Positions 24,301 through 36,900 of a stretch of DNA of 64,000 nt are shown one piece after another. The DNA comes from Atherinomorus stipes (Eukaryota > Chordata > Actinopteri > Atheriniformes > Atherinidae): assembly GCA_023101725.1 (NCBI GenBank), contig JALJCO010012873.1, positions 990,001 through 1,054,000 on the forward strand, written 5' to 3'. Position 1 is the first letter of the stretch; each line of letters starts with the position of its first letter. Below the pieces are notes generated by a model that saw only the letters and a list, made by a program, of their open reading frames with translations, did not search any database and had not been told where the DNA came from. Position numbers and translations under genes: made by a program.

Positions 24301-27300
24301 CATGCTTGCTTCAGTGGACCAGCTGTATGGGGATGCAGACTTCATCTTCCAGCAGGACTTGGCACCTGCCCACACTGCCAAAACTACAAAATCCTGGTTC
24401 AACAATAATGGGATCACCATGCTTGATTGGCCCGCAAACTCACCTGACCCGAACCCCGTTGAAAATCTGTGGGGCATTGTCAAGAAAAAGCTAAACAGGA
24501 AGAGACCAAACGATAGAGAAGAGCTCAGGGCTGTGATTGAAGCATGCTGGTCTTCCATAACACCTGAGATATGCCACAAGCTGGTAGCATCCATGCCACG
24601 CAGGGTTAAGGCAGTCATTAAAGGGCCCCCTCCAAGTACTAAGTACAGATGCAAGATTTGACTTTAGGAGGCCTGATATTTTTGTATTTAAAACCCTTCT
24701 CTGATTGATTTTATGCAGTATTCTAATTTTTTGAGTTTTTGAATTTGAGGTTTTCTTAAGCTGCAACTTCTAATCAGCAACATCCAAACAAATAAAAGCT
24801 TGAAATATATTGATTTACATATAATTTGTCTATACAATATGTAAATTGCACCTTTTAAGTTGAATTATGGAAATACACTAACTTTTTCAGGATATTGAAA
24901 TTTTTTGGGTAGTACCTGTATGTGTAGAGAACTGTGAGGCTGTCTCTCATATTTTGAGAATACCACTTTATTCTGCTCTGAGGACAAAGATCCGAAAATA
25001 GCCTTAACTCAGCCAGAGGAGCTCATTTTGGACATCTGGCTGCCCGATATTAGATACTAGCAGGTATTAGCCAACATGTGACTAATTATAATGTTTGCGA
25101 CAACTTTGTAACTAAACCAGCAACTCAAAACCAGACAAATTATAAGCAGCTTCAAAGCAAGTCAGTCTGTAGCAGCAGCAGCTGCACCGTAGTCACATGA
25201 CTCTGAAAGGAATGCTGGGAAATGAAGTTCTTCCACAATAACAGGGACTTTTATACATGCTAGACCCCTGCTAATGGAGCAAGATCTCACGAGATTTCAT
25301 TATGGAACAACGAAATCTCGCAAGATTTTACTAACAAAATGAGATTTCGTTTCAAAAAATATCGCTCCAAAAAACGATACTGATATCTTCTGATATTACA
25401 TTTTAATGCCAATATCGGCCGATAATATCGGACATCCCTAGTTAGCTCCTCTATATCTGACTGAGCTTCTAACTGAGGATGCTCCTACTAGATCTCTGAG
25501 GTCCTCCTCACAGCATGCTTGAACCAGATGTGTCTCCTGAGGTGATAGAGCTTCTGTGTGATGACCCCGAAATTATGGAACAGGCTGCCATAGAAGAGTC
25601 CAGTTAGTGTCTGCTTTTAAAACCTGACTTGAAACATAATTCTTTGCTTTAGCTTTGAATTTTAGTTGAGATGGTCTTTCATGCTTTGTACTTTTTCAAA
25701 ATTACTTTTAAAGGTGTCATCATCCCGAAATCCCAATTTTTCATGTTAAATGTGTGTTGGAACAGGACCTCAGTTAAAATGTGCCGGAAACTCCGGAGAG
25801 TGAAAATGGCTTCGTTTCTGAGTGTGGGCTCTTTGTTCACATCAGAGTCAACCACAAGAGCACGCTCTCTCCACAGTACGCGAATTGGCTCCTCCGCCAG
25901 GCTGCTAACGTAGCTAAACAAGCTACACATTTATTGTTGTTGGAGTAACTTCTCATCGGACGTCTGCTCCTTATATTCATCAGTGTCCAGCCCTTTAACT
26001 CTGTGTATTCTCTCTATCAACCTCTATGCGATGAGATCTATGTAAATCTTCTTTTGGTTTGTGATGCTTGCCTTGTGAAGCGCTTACAGACAAGCCTAAT
26101 TCTTGTGCTTACCCTCCAGAGAAAAAAAGTGGGGGTTAAAAAGAGGTCAAACTGAGCTTATCAAATTTCCCTCCCATCCAACGATGACTTAAAATTCATT
26201 TGAATATAATTTAAGGAGGATTGTGTATGTAAAATACCATTGATTTGATTCTTAGTTTTAAAAAAAATCTCCTATTACAGTTTTGTTTTATTCATTTGTT
26301 GTGCTTAATCCCTGTATTCTTTTCAGTTTTATCTTGAGAAATTAGTTTGCATCTGTGTTTCCTTGTGTGTATCATGTGCATGTATGACCACATGATACAG
26401 TATATGTGAGTATGTGTAAGTACACTGCAAAAAAGTCATATCTTACCAAGTATAATTTTCTAATTTCTAGTTAAAATATCTCATCACACTCAAAATAAGA
26501 CAAAATTACTTAAACAGAAACATTTCAGTAGGATGTAGGAACTTGTTTTAAGACATTGCATCTTATTTCAAGAAATTTTAATTTTTTTGCTTTTTACAGG
26601 CAAACAAATCTTGGCTACTCTTGAAATAAGTAAAAAGAAAAAAAAGATTTTTTGCTTGTAATAAGCAAAAAAAAAAAAAAAAAAAAAATCTGCCAATGGA
26701 ACAAGCAAAATTTTTCAAGATATGATTTCTTGAAATAGGATGCATTGCCTTAAAACAAGTTCCTATATCTCCCTGAAATGTCTGTCTTTAATGATTTGGT
26801 CTTATTTTGAGTGTGATGAGATATTTTGACTAGAAATTAGACAAATATACTTGCTAAGATTTGAGTTTTTGCAGTGTAAGCATATGTGTGCATTCATCAG
26901 TGTATGTATGTGTCTTCATTTATACTTATAGTTTATCTATTCAGGCATTTTACATTTTTGTTCAGAACTTTTGCGACTGTAGTTTCTGTAAGCGTGCTAT
27001 AGAAATAAACCTGAACTTGACAGCTGTACCTGCAGCAGCCTTCGGTCCTGCTCGCTGGCGGTCAGAACTGCCTGCAGCTGCGTTATCTGCTCCTGCAGAG
27101 CTTCGCTGTTGGTCCTGGTGCAGCTGAGACTGTCGGACAGTTTCTGCACCTTCCCTCTGAGCTGGTTTTCATGCTGCTCAGCTCGAGACAGAGATGTGAC
27201 CAGCCTCTCCTCGCTGACCCTTAGCGCTGCACATCGCTCTTCGCTCTCACGCAGTTTCATCCTCATGTTTTCAAGCCTCTCGTGCAAAGCCGCAGCTCCC

Positions 27301-29324
27301 ACATCCAGCTCTGCCTCCCTCAGATGGGCCCTCTGCAGTTCACCTTCGAGGGCTCGTTGGGAGAGCTCCAGAAGATTGACTCTGCTTTCTGCTGCCTCCA
27401 GGGACTCTTTGAGCTTCTGCTGTTCTGCACGTGCACAAGAATCTAACCCGTGCAAGAGCTCCAACTTGTCCTATGAAGGAATTGGAGCATTTTCTTAGTC
27501 TCACAAAGGATGCCGAATGTCATTTGTTTAAATCTTTTTTTGCCTTTTCCATACCTGTAGTTCCCTGGATTCAGTCTGAGCAGCTTGCAAACCAGTTTTG
27601 AGCCGGGCCACTTCTGCCTCAAGGTTTCTCTTCTCACGCTCTGCACAATGTGCCACATCTTTCTGCAGGGATAAGGAAGCATGCACCTCATGCAACTGCC
27701 CTTTCAGTTCTCGCTTTTCTGAAAGAGCACACACATAAAAACCCTTAAAAAACATTAATAACTGCTGTTTTCTTACAGGACTCTGCAGCTTTCTTACCCT
27801 CCTCTGATAGCCTCAAGGACCTCTGCAGCTGCAGCAGCTGGGTTGCTGATGTCTCCTGGCTGCATCTGAGCTCAGTTACATGTTGACTCAGGCTGGATAT
27901 CTGAGCCTTGGCCTCATCCTGACGACAGAAAAAGGAAACGTTTAATTGCAAGTAAAGAATGCATATTATTAAGTTAACATTGCTTTTATTTTTACCCTTT
28001 CTTTTTGTGCATCCCTGAGTTCCTGCTGGAATTCCTGAAGGGCTGTATTCACGGATTCAACGTTCAGCTTCTCATCTTCTGTTACGCTCTCCCCCCCTGA
28101 CAAGAGAGGACACTCCTTACTTCACATCCTTAAAGATGGGAGAAACATCACAATATGACGTCCTACAATACCTTTCACATACAGGTGTCTCCTCCAGGGA
28201 GACAGGGACCGCATTCGTTGCCCAGGTTTATCAGAAATCCGTGTGCGGTTGACACCGAGAATACGATGCAGAGCCGAGTGCAGTCCTGACAGCTGCTGCT
28301 CCAGGCTCCTGCATCTGGCCTCGCTCAGACTCAGCTGCTCCTCCAGGCTTCTGGCCTTGTTTTCAGCAAGACCAATCTGCACAGAGAGCTCCTTTACTTT
28401 GCTCCTGGAGTCTTCTAATGCTGCCTCCAGCTGAGCGGCGGTTTCTCGGTGCCTCTGGTCACTCTGCTGCTGGGAAGCTGTTTTTTCCTGCAGCAGCAGT
28501 TGGCTCTGCGTTTCGGATGTTTCCAGTTCCATCAAACGACACTGCAGCCCTGCAACCTGTGCAAACAGGCAGAGCAGAGTTACTATGCATGCCTCGTTTC
28601 AGCACCTCTCCACATGCTCCGTTAGACTGGAGATTGAAAGCTGGATTGGCCATAACAGTGGTGCCTTTAGTCCTTTGAAATGATTTATATTTTATCCTCA
28701 CTTGCCAAATCATTCCTTAAACTCTGTCAGTGGCCAACATTTAGCAGTTTATTTTTGTCTACATCTTTTGAATTCCATTGGGTTTTGAATAATTGTTGAG
28801 AGCCATATGAATTACACAGTGAAAAAAACTGAAACATTCCAGTAAAATTTTTTGGTTTTATTTTGGGTTTATATTTAGTGAAATTTAATGAAAGACATTA
28901 TCTCATATAATAATTATCCATCTGATACAAGAATTATTTTAAAACAAGGCCACATTTTTCCCACATATTTTATTCGTATCAACATACAAAATAATGTTTC
29001 TTTTATTTTAATCTTTTTAAAAAAAATTCTTAGGTGTATTAATTTGTATCTGTTCTATGAAAATATCTACCAAATATGTTGTCATATTCATATATTATAA
29101 ACATTCTATAAAAATACAATATAAATAATATCCTAAGATATATAATTTTCTCTTCATGTTTATGTCATAATCTCTCGATTTTTGGTTTAGATGTCTTTTT
29201 AGTTTTCATAGTCTCAGTCCTGTCTAGTTTCCTGTTTTATTTTGTACGATATATATATTTTCTTTTATTTAATGGGTGGGGATGTAAACTTTCAAGCACA
29301 ACTGTCTCTGTACAATATATACAG

Positions 29325-29358
<34 letters not shown>

Positions 29359-30902
29359 GTGTATACAGTTGTCTGATTTCTTATGTTTTTGCATGTTTGT
29401 CACACCTAAATGTTTCAGATAATCAAGTGGGGGGAGGGGGGGGGGGGGGAATCCAAGCCTCCATGGCCCTGTGTGAAAAAGTGATTGCCCCCTCTGTTAA
29501 AACATAAATAAACTGTGGTTTATCACATCTTTGGAAAGCTGAGTTCAATTTCTCTAGCCACACCCAGGCCAGATTACTGACACACCTGCTCTCAATCAAG
29601 AAATCACTTAGTTATGTAGACCAAAAAGATCCTCAAAAGCTATACATCATGCTGCGATCCAAAGAAATTCAGGAAAAAGATAAGAAACAAAGTAATTGAG
29701 ATCTACCAGTCTGGAAAAGATTCCAAAGCCATTTCTTAAGCTTTGGGACTCCAGCGAACCACAGTGAGAGCCATTATCCACAAATGGTGAAAACATAGAA
29801 CAGTGGTGAACCTTCCCAGGAGTGGCTGGCCGGCCAAAATTACCCCAAGAGCACAGCGACGACTCATCCAAGAGGTCACAAAAGACCCCAGAACAACATC
29901 CAAAGAACTGAAGGCTTCACTTGCTTCAATTAAGGTCAGTGTTCATGACTCCACCATCAGAAAGAGACTGAGCAAAAATGGCCTGCACGGCAGAGTTCCA
30001 AGACCAAAACCACTGCTAAGCAAAAAGAACATAAAGGCTGTCTAAGTTTTGCCAGAAAGCATCTTGATGATCCCCAAGACTTCTGGGAAAATACTCTGTG
30101 GACTGATGAGACATAATTTGAACTTTTTGGAAGGTGTAGGTCCCATTACATCTGGCATAAAAGTAACACGGCATTTCAGAAAAGGAACATCATACCAACA
30201 GTAAAATATGGTGGTGGTAGTGTGATGGTCAGGGGCTGTTTTGCTGCTTCAGGACCTGGAAGACTTGCTGTGGTAAATGGAACCATGAATTCTGCTGTCT
30301 ACCAAAAAATCCTGAAGGAGAACGTCCGGCCATCTGTTGGTGACCTCAAGCTGAAGCGCACTTGGGTTCTGCAGCAGGACAATGATCCAAAACACACCAG
30401 CAAGTCCACCACTGAATGGCTTAAGAAAAACAAAATTAAGACTTTGGAGCGGTCTGGTCAAAGTCCTGACCTGAATCCCATTGAGATGCTGTTGCATGAC
30501 CTTAAAAAGGCGGTTCATGCTGGAAAACCCTCCAATGTGACTATATTACAACAATTCTGCAAAGATGAGTGGAACAAAATTCCTCTACGGCGCTGTAGAA
30601 ACCTCATTGCCAGTTATTGTAAACGCTTAAATGCAGTTGTTGCTGCTAAAGGTGGCCCAACCAGTTATTAGGTTTAGGGGGCAATCACTTTTTCACACAC
30701 GGCCATGTGGGTTTGGATTTTTTTTTTCCCCCTTAAAAATAAAAATCTCCATTTAAAAACTGCATTTTGTGTTTACTTGTTTTCTCTTAATCTCGCATTT
30801 AAATTTGTTTGATGATCTGAAACATTTAAGTGTGACTAACATGCAAAAAAGTAAGAAATCAGGAAGGGGGCAAACACTCACACAACTCTGTATATTTGTG
30901 TG

Positions 30903-30934
<32 letters not shown>

Positions 30935-33900
30935 TATACAAAAGTTTAGATTATTTCAGGTTTTTTTTGGAAGCCACTTTGGGGACTACAGTTTTTTTCA
31001 CGAGCAACAAGCAACATGCGTCTCTAAAAGCCCACGGTGCGCTAGCATGGCAATTTCACTCAGAGGTGAAAACCTTTATAAGTCAGAGCATGTCGACCCT
31101 TTCCATTATGCTGATGGAATGATGGTGGGTCTTGTTCACACCAGTCACAAGGAGCGGCATTATTGCTCACGACAAGAGGTGTAGTCCACAAATCGGCTCC
31201 AAGCAAAACCTGAAATAATTAAAGTTCTTCGTGGTATTTTATTTTCTTTTTGTATGAAAAATTTTCATTTAAATCCACAACCAATACATCTGGAATCCAG
31301 GGAAGTGAACGACTGAGACCAGAAAACATTATTTTCTTCCCACTCACTTCCGTTCATATTGTTTTCATATCTTGGGTGCATTCACACCAGGATAGTCCAA
31401 GGACTCAAAGTGGAAATCTTTCTGCCTCTTACTATTATTCCATCTCTGTCTACACATTTTCCATGTTTTTCGTTGTTGTTTTGACCTCGGCTTCTTCAAA
31501 CATGCGCTGTTTGCTTTGTTCTTCTTCCTACCCAAACAATAATCTACCTCATGTCCGTCTACTTCTTCTTCTTGATGCTTTATTTCGGTCAGCAAATTGC
31601 ACCTCCATTAGGTCCGCTGGATAGTCCAAGTCCGTTTGCAAGTGAACCGAGACCCCCCGCTTTCAGGCGGACCAGAATCTGCTTGTTTGGTGCGCACCAG
31701 GATGTGGATGGTGTTCACACAACACCAAACAAAGTGGACTATCCACAGAAGCAGACCATGGTCCATTTAAAGTGGACCAAACAGCCACAGTGTGAAAACA
31801 CCCTTAAGTCCCACGGGCTGGAAGTAGATGGGTGTGACTTCGGCTCCCCATTGATGATCAGGCTATTACGTAGCTAATGCTCCTATCACTGTCCAGCCAT
31901 ACAGCACCTACCAGGTAAGGGTGGCTGTAGAAATGCAACACAGCTCAGGATTTACTGAACCAAACCATCCTGAGCTGGACGCCCTTGGTGGAAACAGGAC
32001 TCTCTTCCTAAACTGCATTATGCACAATTAGAGGAGTTCAACAATCTAGTGCTGAGATGTATCCTCTCTTTTTTGCTTCACGGTCTTAATTCCTCAGGAT
32101 TAAGATGCTTTAAATGTGATGAGGTCCATATTTTATAAAGGTTGCGTTGCATTATTGAGCTTAGTTGGAAAAAATGATGCATTATCCAGGCCTCTAATGA
32201 ATCATCATAATGAGCGATTCATTGTGAGCAGGCCACATGCTATAAATACTTCCTCACTTGTCATATATATGTTTTCACTTGCCAACTCAAGAGCACTCAG
32301 TTGCACAACTGTTCGGGTCATGAGAATTTGGGGCCCCTAAAATGAGGTCATAGGTTGGATGAGGTTTAAACTGGATTTTAATGGATGATAAGGATATTTT
32401 TCTCATTCGCTATGACGCTAGACAAACTAACATTGGATTTCTGTGAGTGAGGCCGACATTAGTGATGTTATCAGAGTTTCTTGTTTTTGCTGCTCTGCTG
32501 TATTTTGCAAACAGTTTCCACAAAGTTAAATTGAGGAAAGCCCATCACTGTTTCAGTGTTTTGCATGTTATGGTCCATGCTCTGTCTCTACGCGAGTATG
32601 ACAAGTATTCTCCCAGTTTTTAAGCCAAGCCGGAGCATTTGCTCCAGCATGTTCCTAACAGACTACCTCCTGGAGGCCTTCTACCTCATTTAGCGCTGAT
32701 TCCTTGCCAGTCTCACACTCCAGCAATCTCTGCCTGAGACTTAAAGCCTCATGACGCGCCTCCTCCTTCTTCTGCTCCTCCTGACAAAGCCGAGCCTGCA
32801 GCTCAAGCACTTCCTGTTTTTGCCGGCTGTTCTCGCCTCCCAGGACCTTCACCTGTTCACATTAACATAGCACACACTACTTAAAAGTCATTCTTGAGAT
32901 AAATGAGATGGAAAGCACTGAGCTGCATGAGACTTCACCTGTCGGCGCAGCTCTTGCAGCTCTCTGCGTCCCTGCAGACGAGATTTCTCCAGCTCTCTCA
33001 TGCTGCCCCTCAGAGTGGTTGCCTCATGCTGCACCGAGCTGCTACATTCCTCCAAGATGGACAGCTTCTGTTCCTTCTCCTCCAGAGATCGTCTTAAGCT
33101 ACAAAACATGAAAAAAACAACTGTGACACAGTTGTTACAACAGGATTCGGGGGAAATCTGTGGCCCGGCTGTACCTGCTGTTGTCGCTCTCTGTTCTTTT
33201 GATGAAAGCTCTAAGCTCCTGGTTAGAAACTTGGATGGCCTCTTTTTCTCTCATCTCGTCACTCAGGAGGTGTTTCAGGTCCAGAGTTTCCTTTCGCAGC
33301 TTGTCTCGCTCCTCTGCACAGCCCTGAAGCTCTCTGTGAGCCTCAATCAGATCTCTTTGCCCTTTAATGAGTTTATCCTCCGTCTTCAGCAGCTGCTGAC
33401 GAAGGCTGTGTAACTTCATGGTGAAGTGATGAAAAATGACAACAATAAAAGTCAGCCTCATCTTCTCCTCCTCAGCATGAGATACATGCAGTAGAAAGCA
33501 TCAATGCTAACATGTAGCATAGAAACATGATGGGGAAAGGATGCTAAAAGACTCTACCAAGCATAAGCATCCAAACCAAACGCAGTTCAAACCCCAACAA
33601 TTATATGGGAATGTAAGAAAAGCATGAGAACAGCACTGTCCACTTTAGAGCCTCTGATCGTTTCTCTACATAAACCAGGTGTGGTGTGAAAGCAGAGACT
33701 CTGCTGGTTACAAACATGGCTGTCTCATCACTGTAAGACAGAAACTCTGGCAGCTAGCAGCCAATCAGATATCAGTTTTTATTCCAGCTCTAAAAACTGC
33801 TAATGTGTTCTCCTATAACTCCGCCTCACTGTTGCCAACTCCTCGGGGTGTGAAGTTGCTATTGGCCGCTAATTGCACATGCACATGCACATGCGTTAAC

Positions 33901-36900
33901 AAATGTTATAGTTCTAGCCCATTTTTATTTGACATGCCATGCTGACAATTTACAAGGATACTGGAGGGGTGACATACATATTTGACTCATGGTGCAAAGA
34001 AGACCCAGGTGTGCCACAAGGCATCATGGGAAATAAGCAGCAACTGTTACATTAGGCTATAATGGACTATTTACGATTACTTACATATTTGTACGATGGA
34101 CATTGAGGCCAAAATACAATAAAATAATGCCATAGGAAAGCCAAAATGCACCTTATCATGCTTAGACCAGGAAAAAACAAAAGTATCATCTTGTTCCTGT
34201 GCAATTAATTTGTTATGTGGATGTGGAGGTGATCATCTCACTGCTGGCTGCAACAATTGTATTTATCGATGGCTTGCAACCCAGGGGCGTGTCGTATAGT
34301 GGGTGGGTCGTAGAGAGAGGGTTAGGGGAAGGGTCAGGGGTAGGGTTACATTTTACTGTGCTCTCATAGGTCTGGTGGGCATGTTGTACAGTGATATCAC
34401 TCTACGACATGCCCACTTTAAGACACGCCTCTGTCTTGCAAGCCGCAGACAGCCCCTTCTAGCTTGCAAAGGGACTGTCTGAACAGTGAATGCGTGCCAG
34501 GACAGAGGAAAGGAGGGGCCAACAGCAGGCAGCACTGGATGAACGGGCGGAGAGCAATATAAACTTTATTTGTTTCCATGAACACCAGAAAAAGTCTCTA
34601 GATTTGTTGCTAGTCACTTTTTTGAAAATAAGCCGCTAGAGTAGTCTGAAAAGTCGCTAAATATAGTGACAAAAGACACATTTGGACAGAGATGGTTCTA
34701 AGAACGCAGTTCCTATAACTACGCGTCCCGAGTTTAGTTATAAGAACTATCCTTTGCCTTTAGTTTGCGTTCGCACATGAGGGAGGACCTTGTTAGGGAC
34801 CATGTGTGACGTAATCGTTACGACAGTGACAAATTTATGTCCCTGCAGATCTGATACAAAACTGAGGTTTCTCATCTCTTTTATTCAAAGCTATTATAAA
34901 AGCTAACTTACCAGCTTTCCCTCCCTTTCTCTTGTTTACCTTTTGTTGAAGTGCGCCTGGACACTTTAGTCCAGGCGCGTCCATTTAAGTGTCCAGGCGG
35001 CAGCCGCAGATTCTACTGCCACACTTTGGAGCTGTATTTGGGTCATTAAATTAGTATGAAAATAATTGCTTTTGGACATTTTAAAATAGTTATTGATTCA
35101 GGACGTGCACCATTGTGATCAATTTAAAAATGAATTGGTACACTCCTATTGTAATAGTTCTTGTTGTAATTACCATCTTGATAAACATTTAAACAGGTAA
35201 ACAGCTGTAAGACTTTTTAAAAATGGCGGGGCTGGAAGAAGCGGAGATCACGCAAGGGGTGCGGCTTGCCAGTTCTACCAATCACCAAACATCTATGTAT
35301 TTCAGTTCCTGTGGAACCCCGAAAATACCCTGCCTCGGAGTAAAAGCTAAGAAGGTTATAGGAACTGAGGTCCGAGGTCCCTACACAGAGAAATCCCCAG
35401 TGTTAAATTTGAGTTGTAAAGTCATATTTACTCTTTCAGAGTAATTCTAACACCATTGAGAGTAAAATAACCACCAATGCCGGTGAAAATTTTCAGAGTT
35501 AAAACAAGTTTCCTCTTTCAGTGTATAATTAACTCTATGAAGTGTAACTAAGTGCACCCAGGAAGACTCCGCCTTCTTTGGCTTGAATATTTCCCATCAT
35601 GCTTTGTGACTCCCCTGTATGGTCCTGCACCGTGAATTAAGTGTATACTGTATGTGATCCCTTTGGGTCTCCTTGGTGTGCACAGTGTATTAATTCAAAT
35701 ATATGTTGTTGAAGTTGGTAGTTTGTACTGACTATCAGTTCTTGCTTGGTAATTGTCAGAGTACTAATCTTTACAACTCTCCCAAATTTCTGTGCTGATA
35801 TTCAGGACAGTAATTTGGGTCAATGCATGATGGGAAATAATGTGTTAATATTAATACATAATTCAAAATCCTTTCGTATTTACCTCCATTACCTCAAAGC
35901 AGGCCTATTTTCATTTTTATACTTGAGAGCAACCCTAAGAGTTAATTTTTACTCTTATAGTGTTAGGCATTTAACTCTAGATTAGTGTTGACTTAAAACT
36001 CTGAGAACAGTGTAAAATGTACACTGACTCCTTGGACCCAAATAAACACCAAAATTGGTGTACAATATACTCCTTAAGTGTTGGATATACACTGTCAAAT
36101 TTGCTGTGTAGTTCCTATATGTCCAAATGCGCTAAAAAAAGGGCCTGGTTCCCAAAAGGTTATAGGAACTCCAAAAGGTTCCTACAGTCTGAAAGCGCCT
36201 AAAGTCACTAAGATGGCAACAATGCTCTGCTGCTGTTTAAAATGAAGCATGAAGGTCCTGCTGGTTTCCATGGAAATGAAAGGGGTTTATAGTGAAGTAC
36301 AGACGGTTTTAAAGTTTACAAACACAGTGACGTTTTTTGGGTGGGCGGGGCTTAGCCTGGAGGCAAAAGCAGCTCTCGTTGCTATGTTAACAAGCGGCAG
36401 CTCCCAATTTTTGGTGGCCTTTTTGTAAATGGAGAGTTTTCAAACAAGTGTTTCAGTCTTGGAACAGTGGTAATATGTCCAGACACTACAGACTGCTACA
36501 GCTGTTTTAGTACATGAACACTAGCAGATGGAAGCAGGCTGGCTGATCCAGGCACCTTACAGGAGAGACATAAAGATCTTCTGCACTGCAGACGGTGGAG
36601 TGACTGGACATCTTATTGAGACACTATGGGCCCGATTTACGAAAGGTTTGCGCTTGTTAAAACAGGCGCTATCTTCATTACGCACGCAATAATCTGCCAG
36701 AGCTGATTTACAAAGCAGGGCAAAAGGAGGTTTGCGCCTGTCAAGGGGCAAAATAGCGCCGCTGTCCATTTTGCGCATCTGCTGCAGATGAATATGCAAA
36801 CTGGGCGTTTCTGCCAGAAGGCGCAAAAATATTGGGAGGAGACTATGCAAAACCTCAGTTTAACACGCGCAATGTGATCTATCAACTGTTCAAAGGAAAG

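Noticed and set aside
19969..25440. One 5.5-kb hAT element spanning three crocc2 exons
   Set aside because: The left copy has its own second end and 8-bp duplication at 21161-21169, so these are two separate inverted copies.
25671..25930. Small gene on either strand
   Set aside because: Overlapping opposite-strand frames, no domain, no splice evidence, and the crocc2 reading frame is complete without it.
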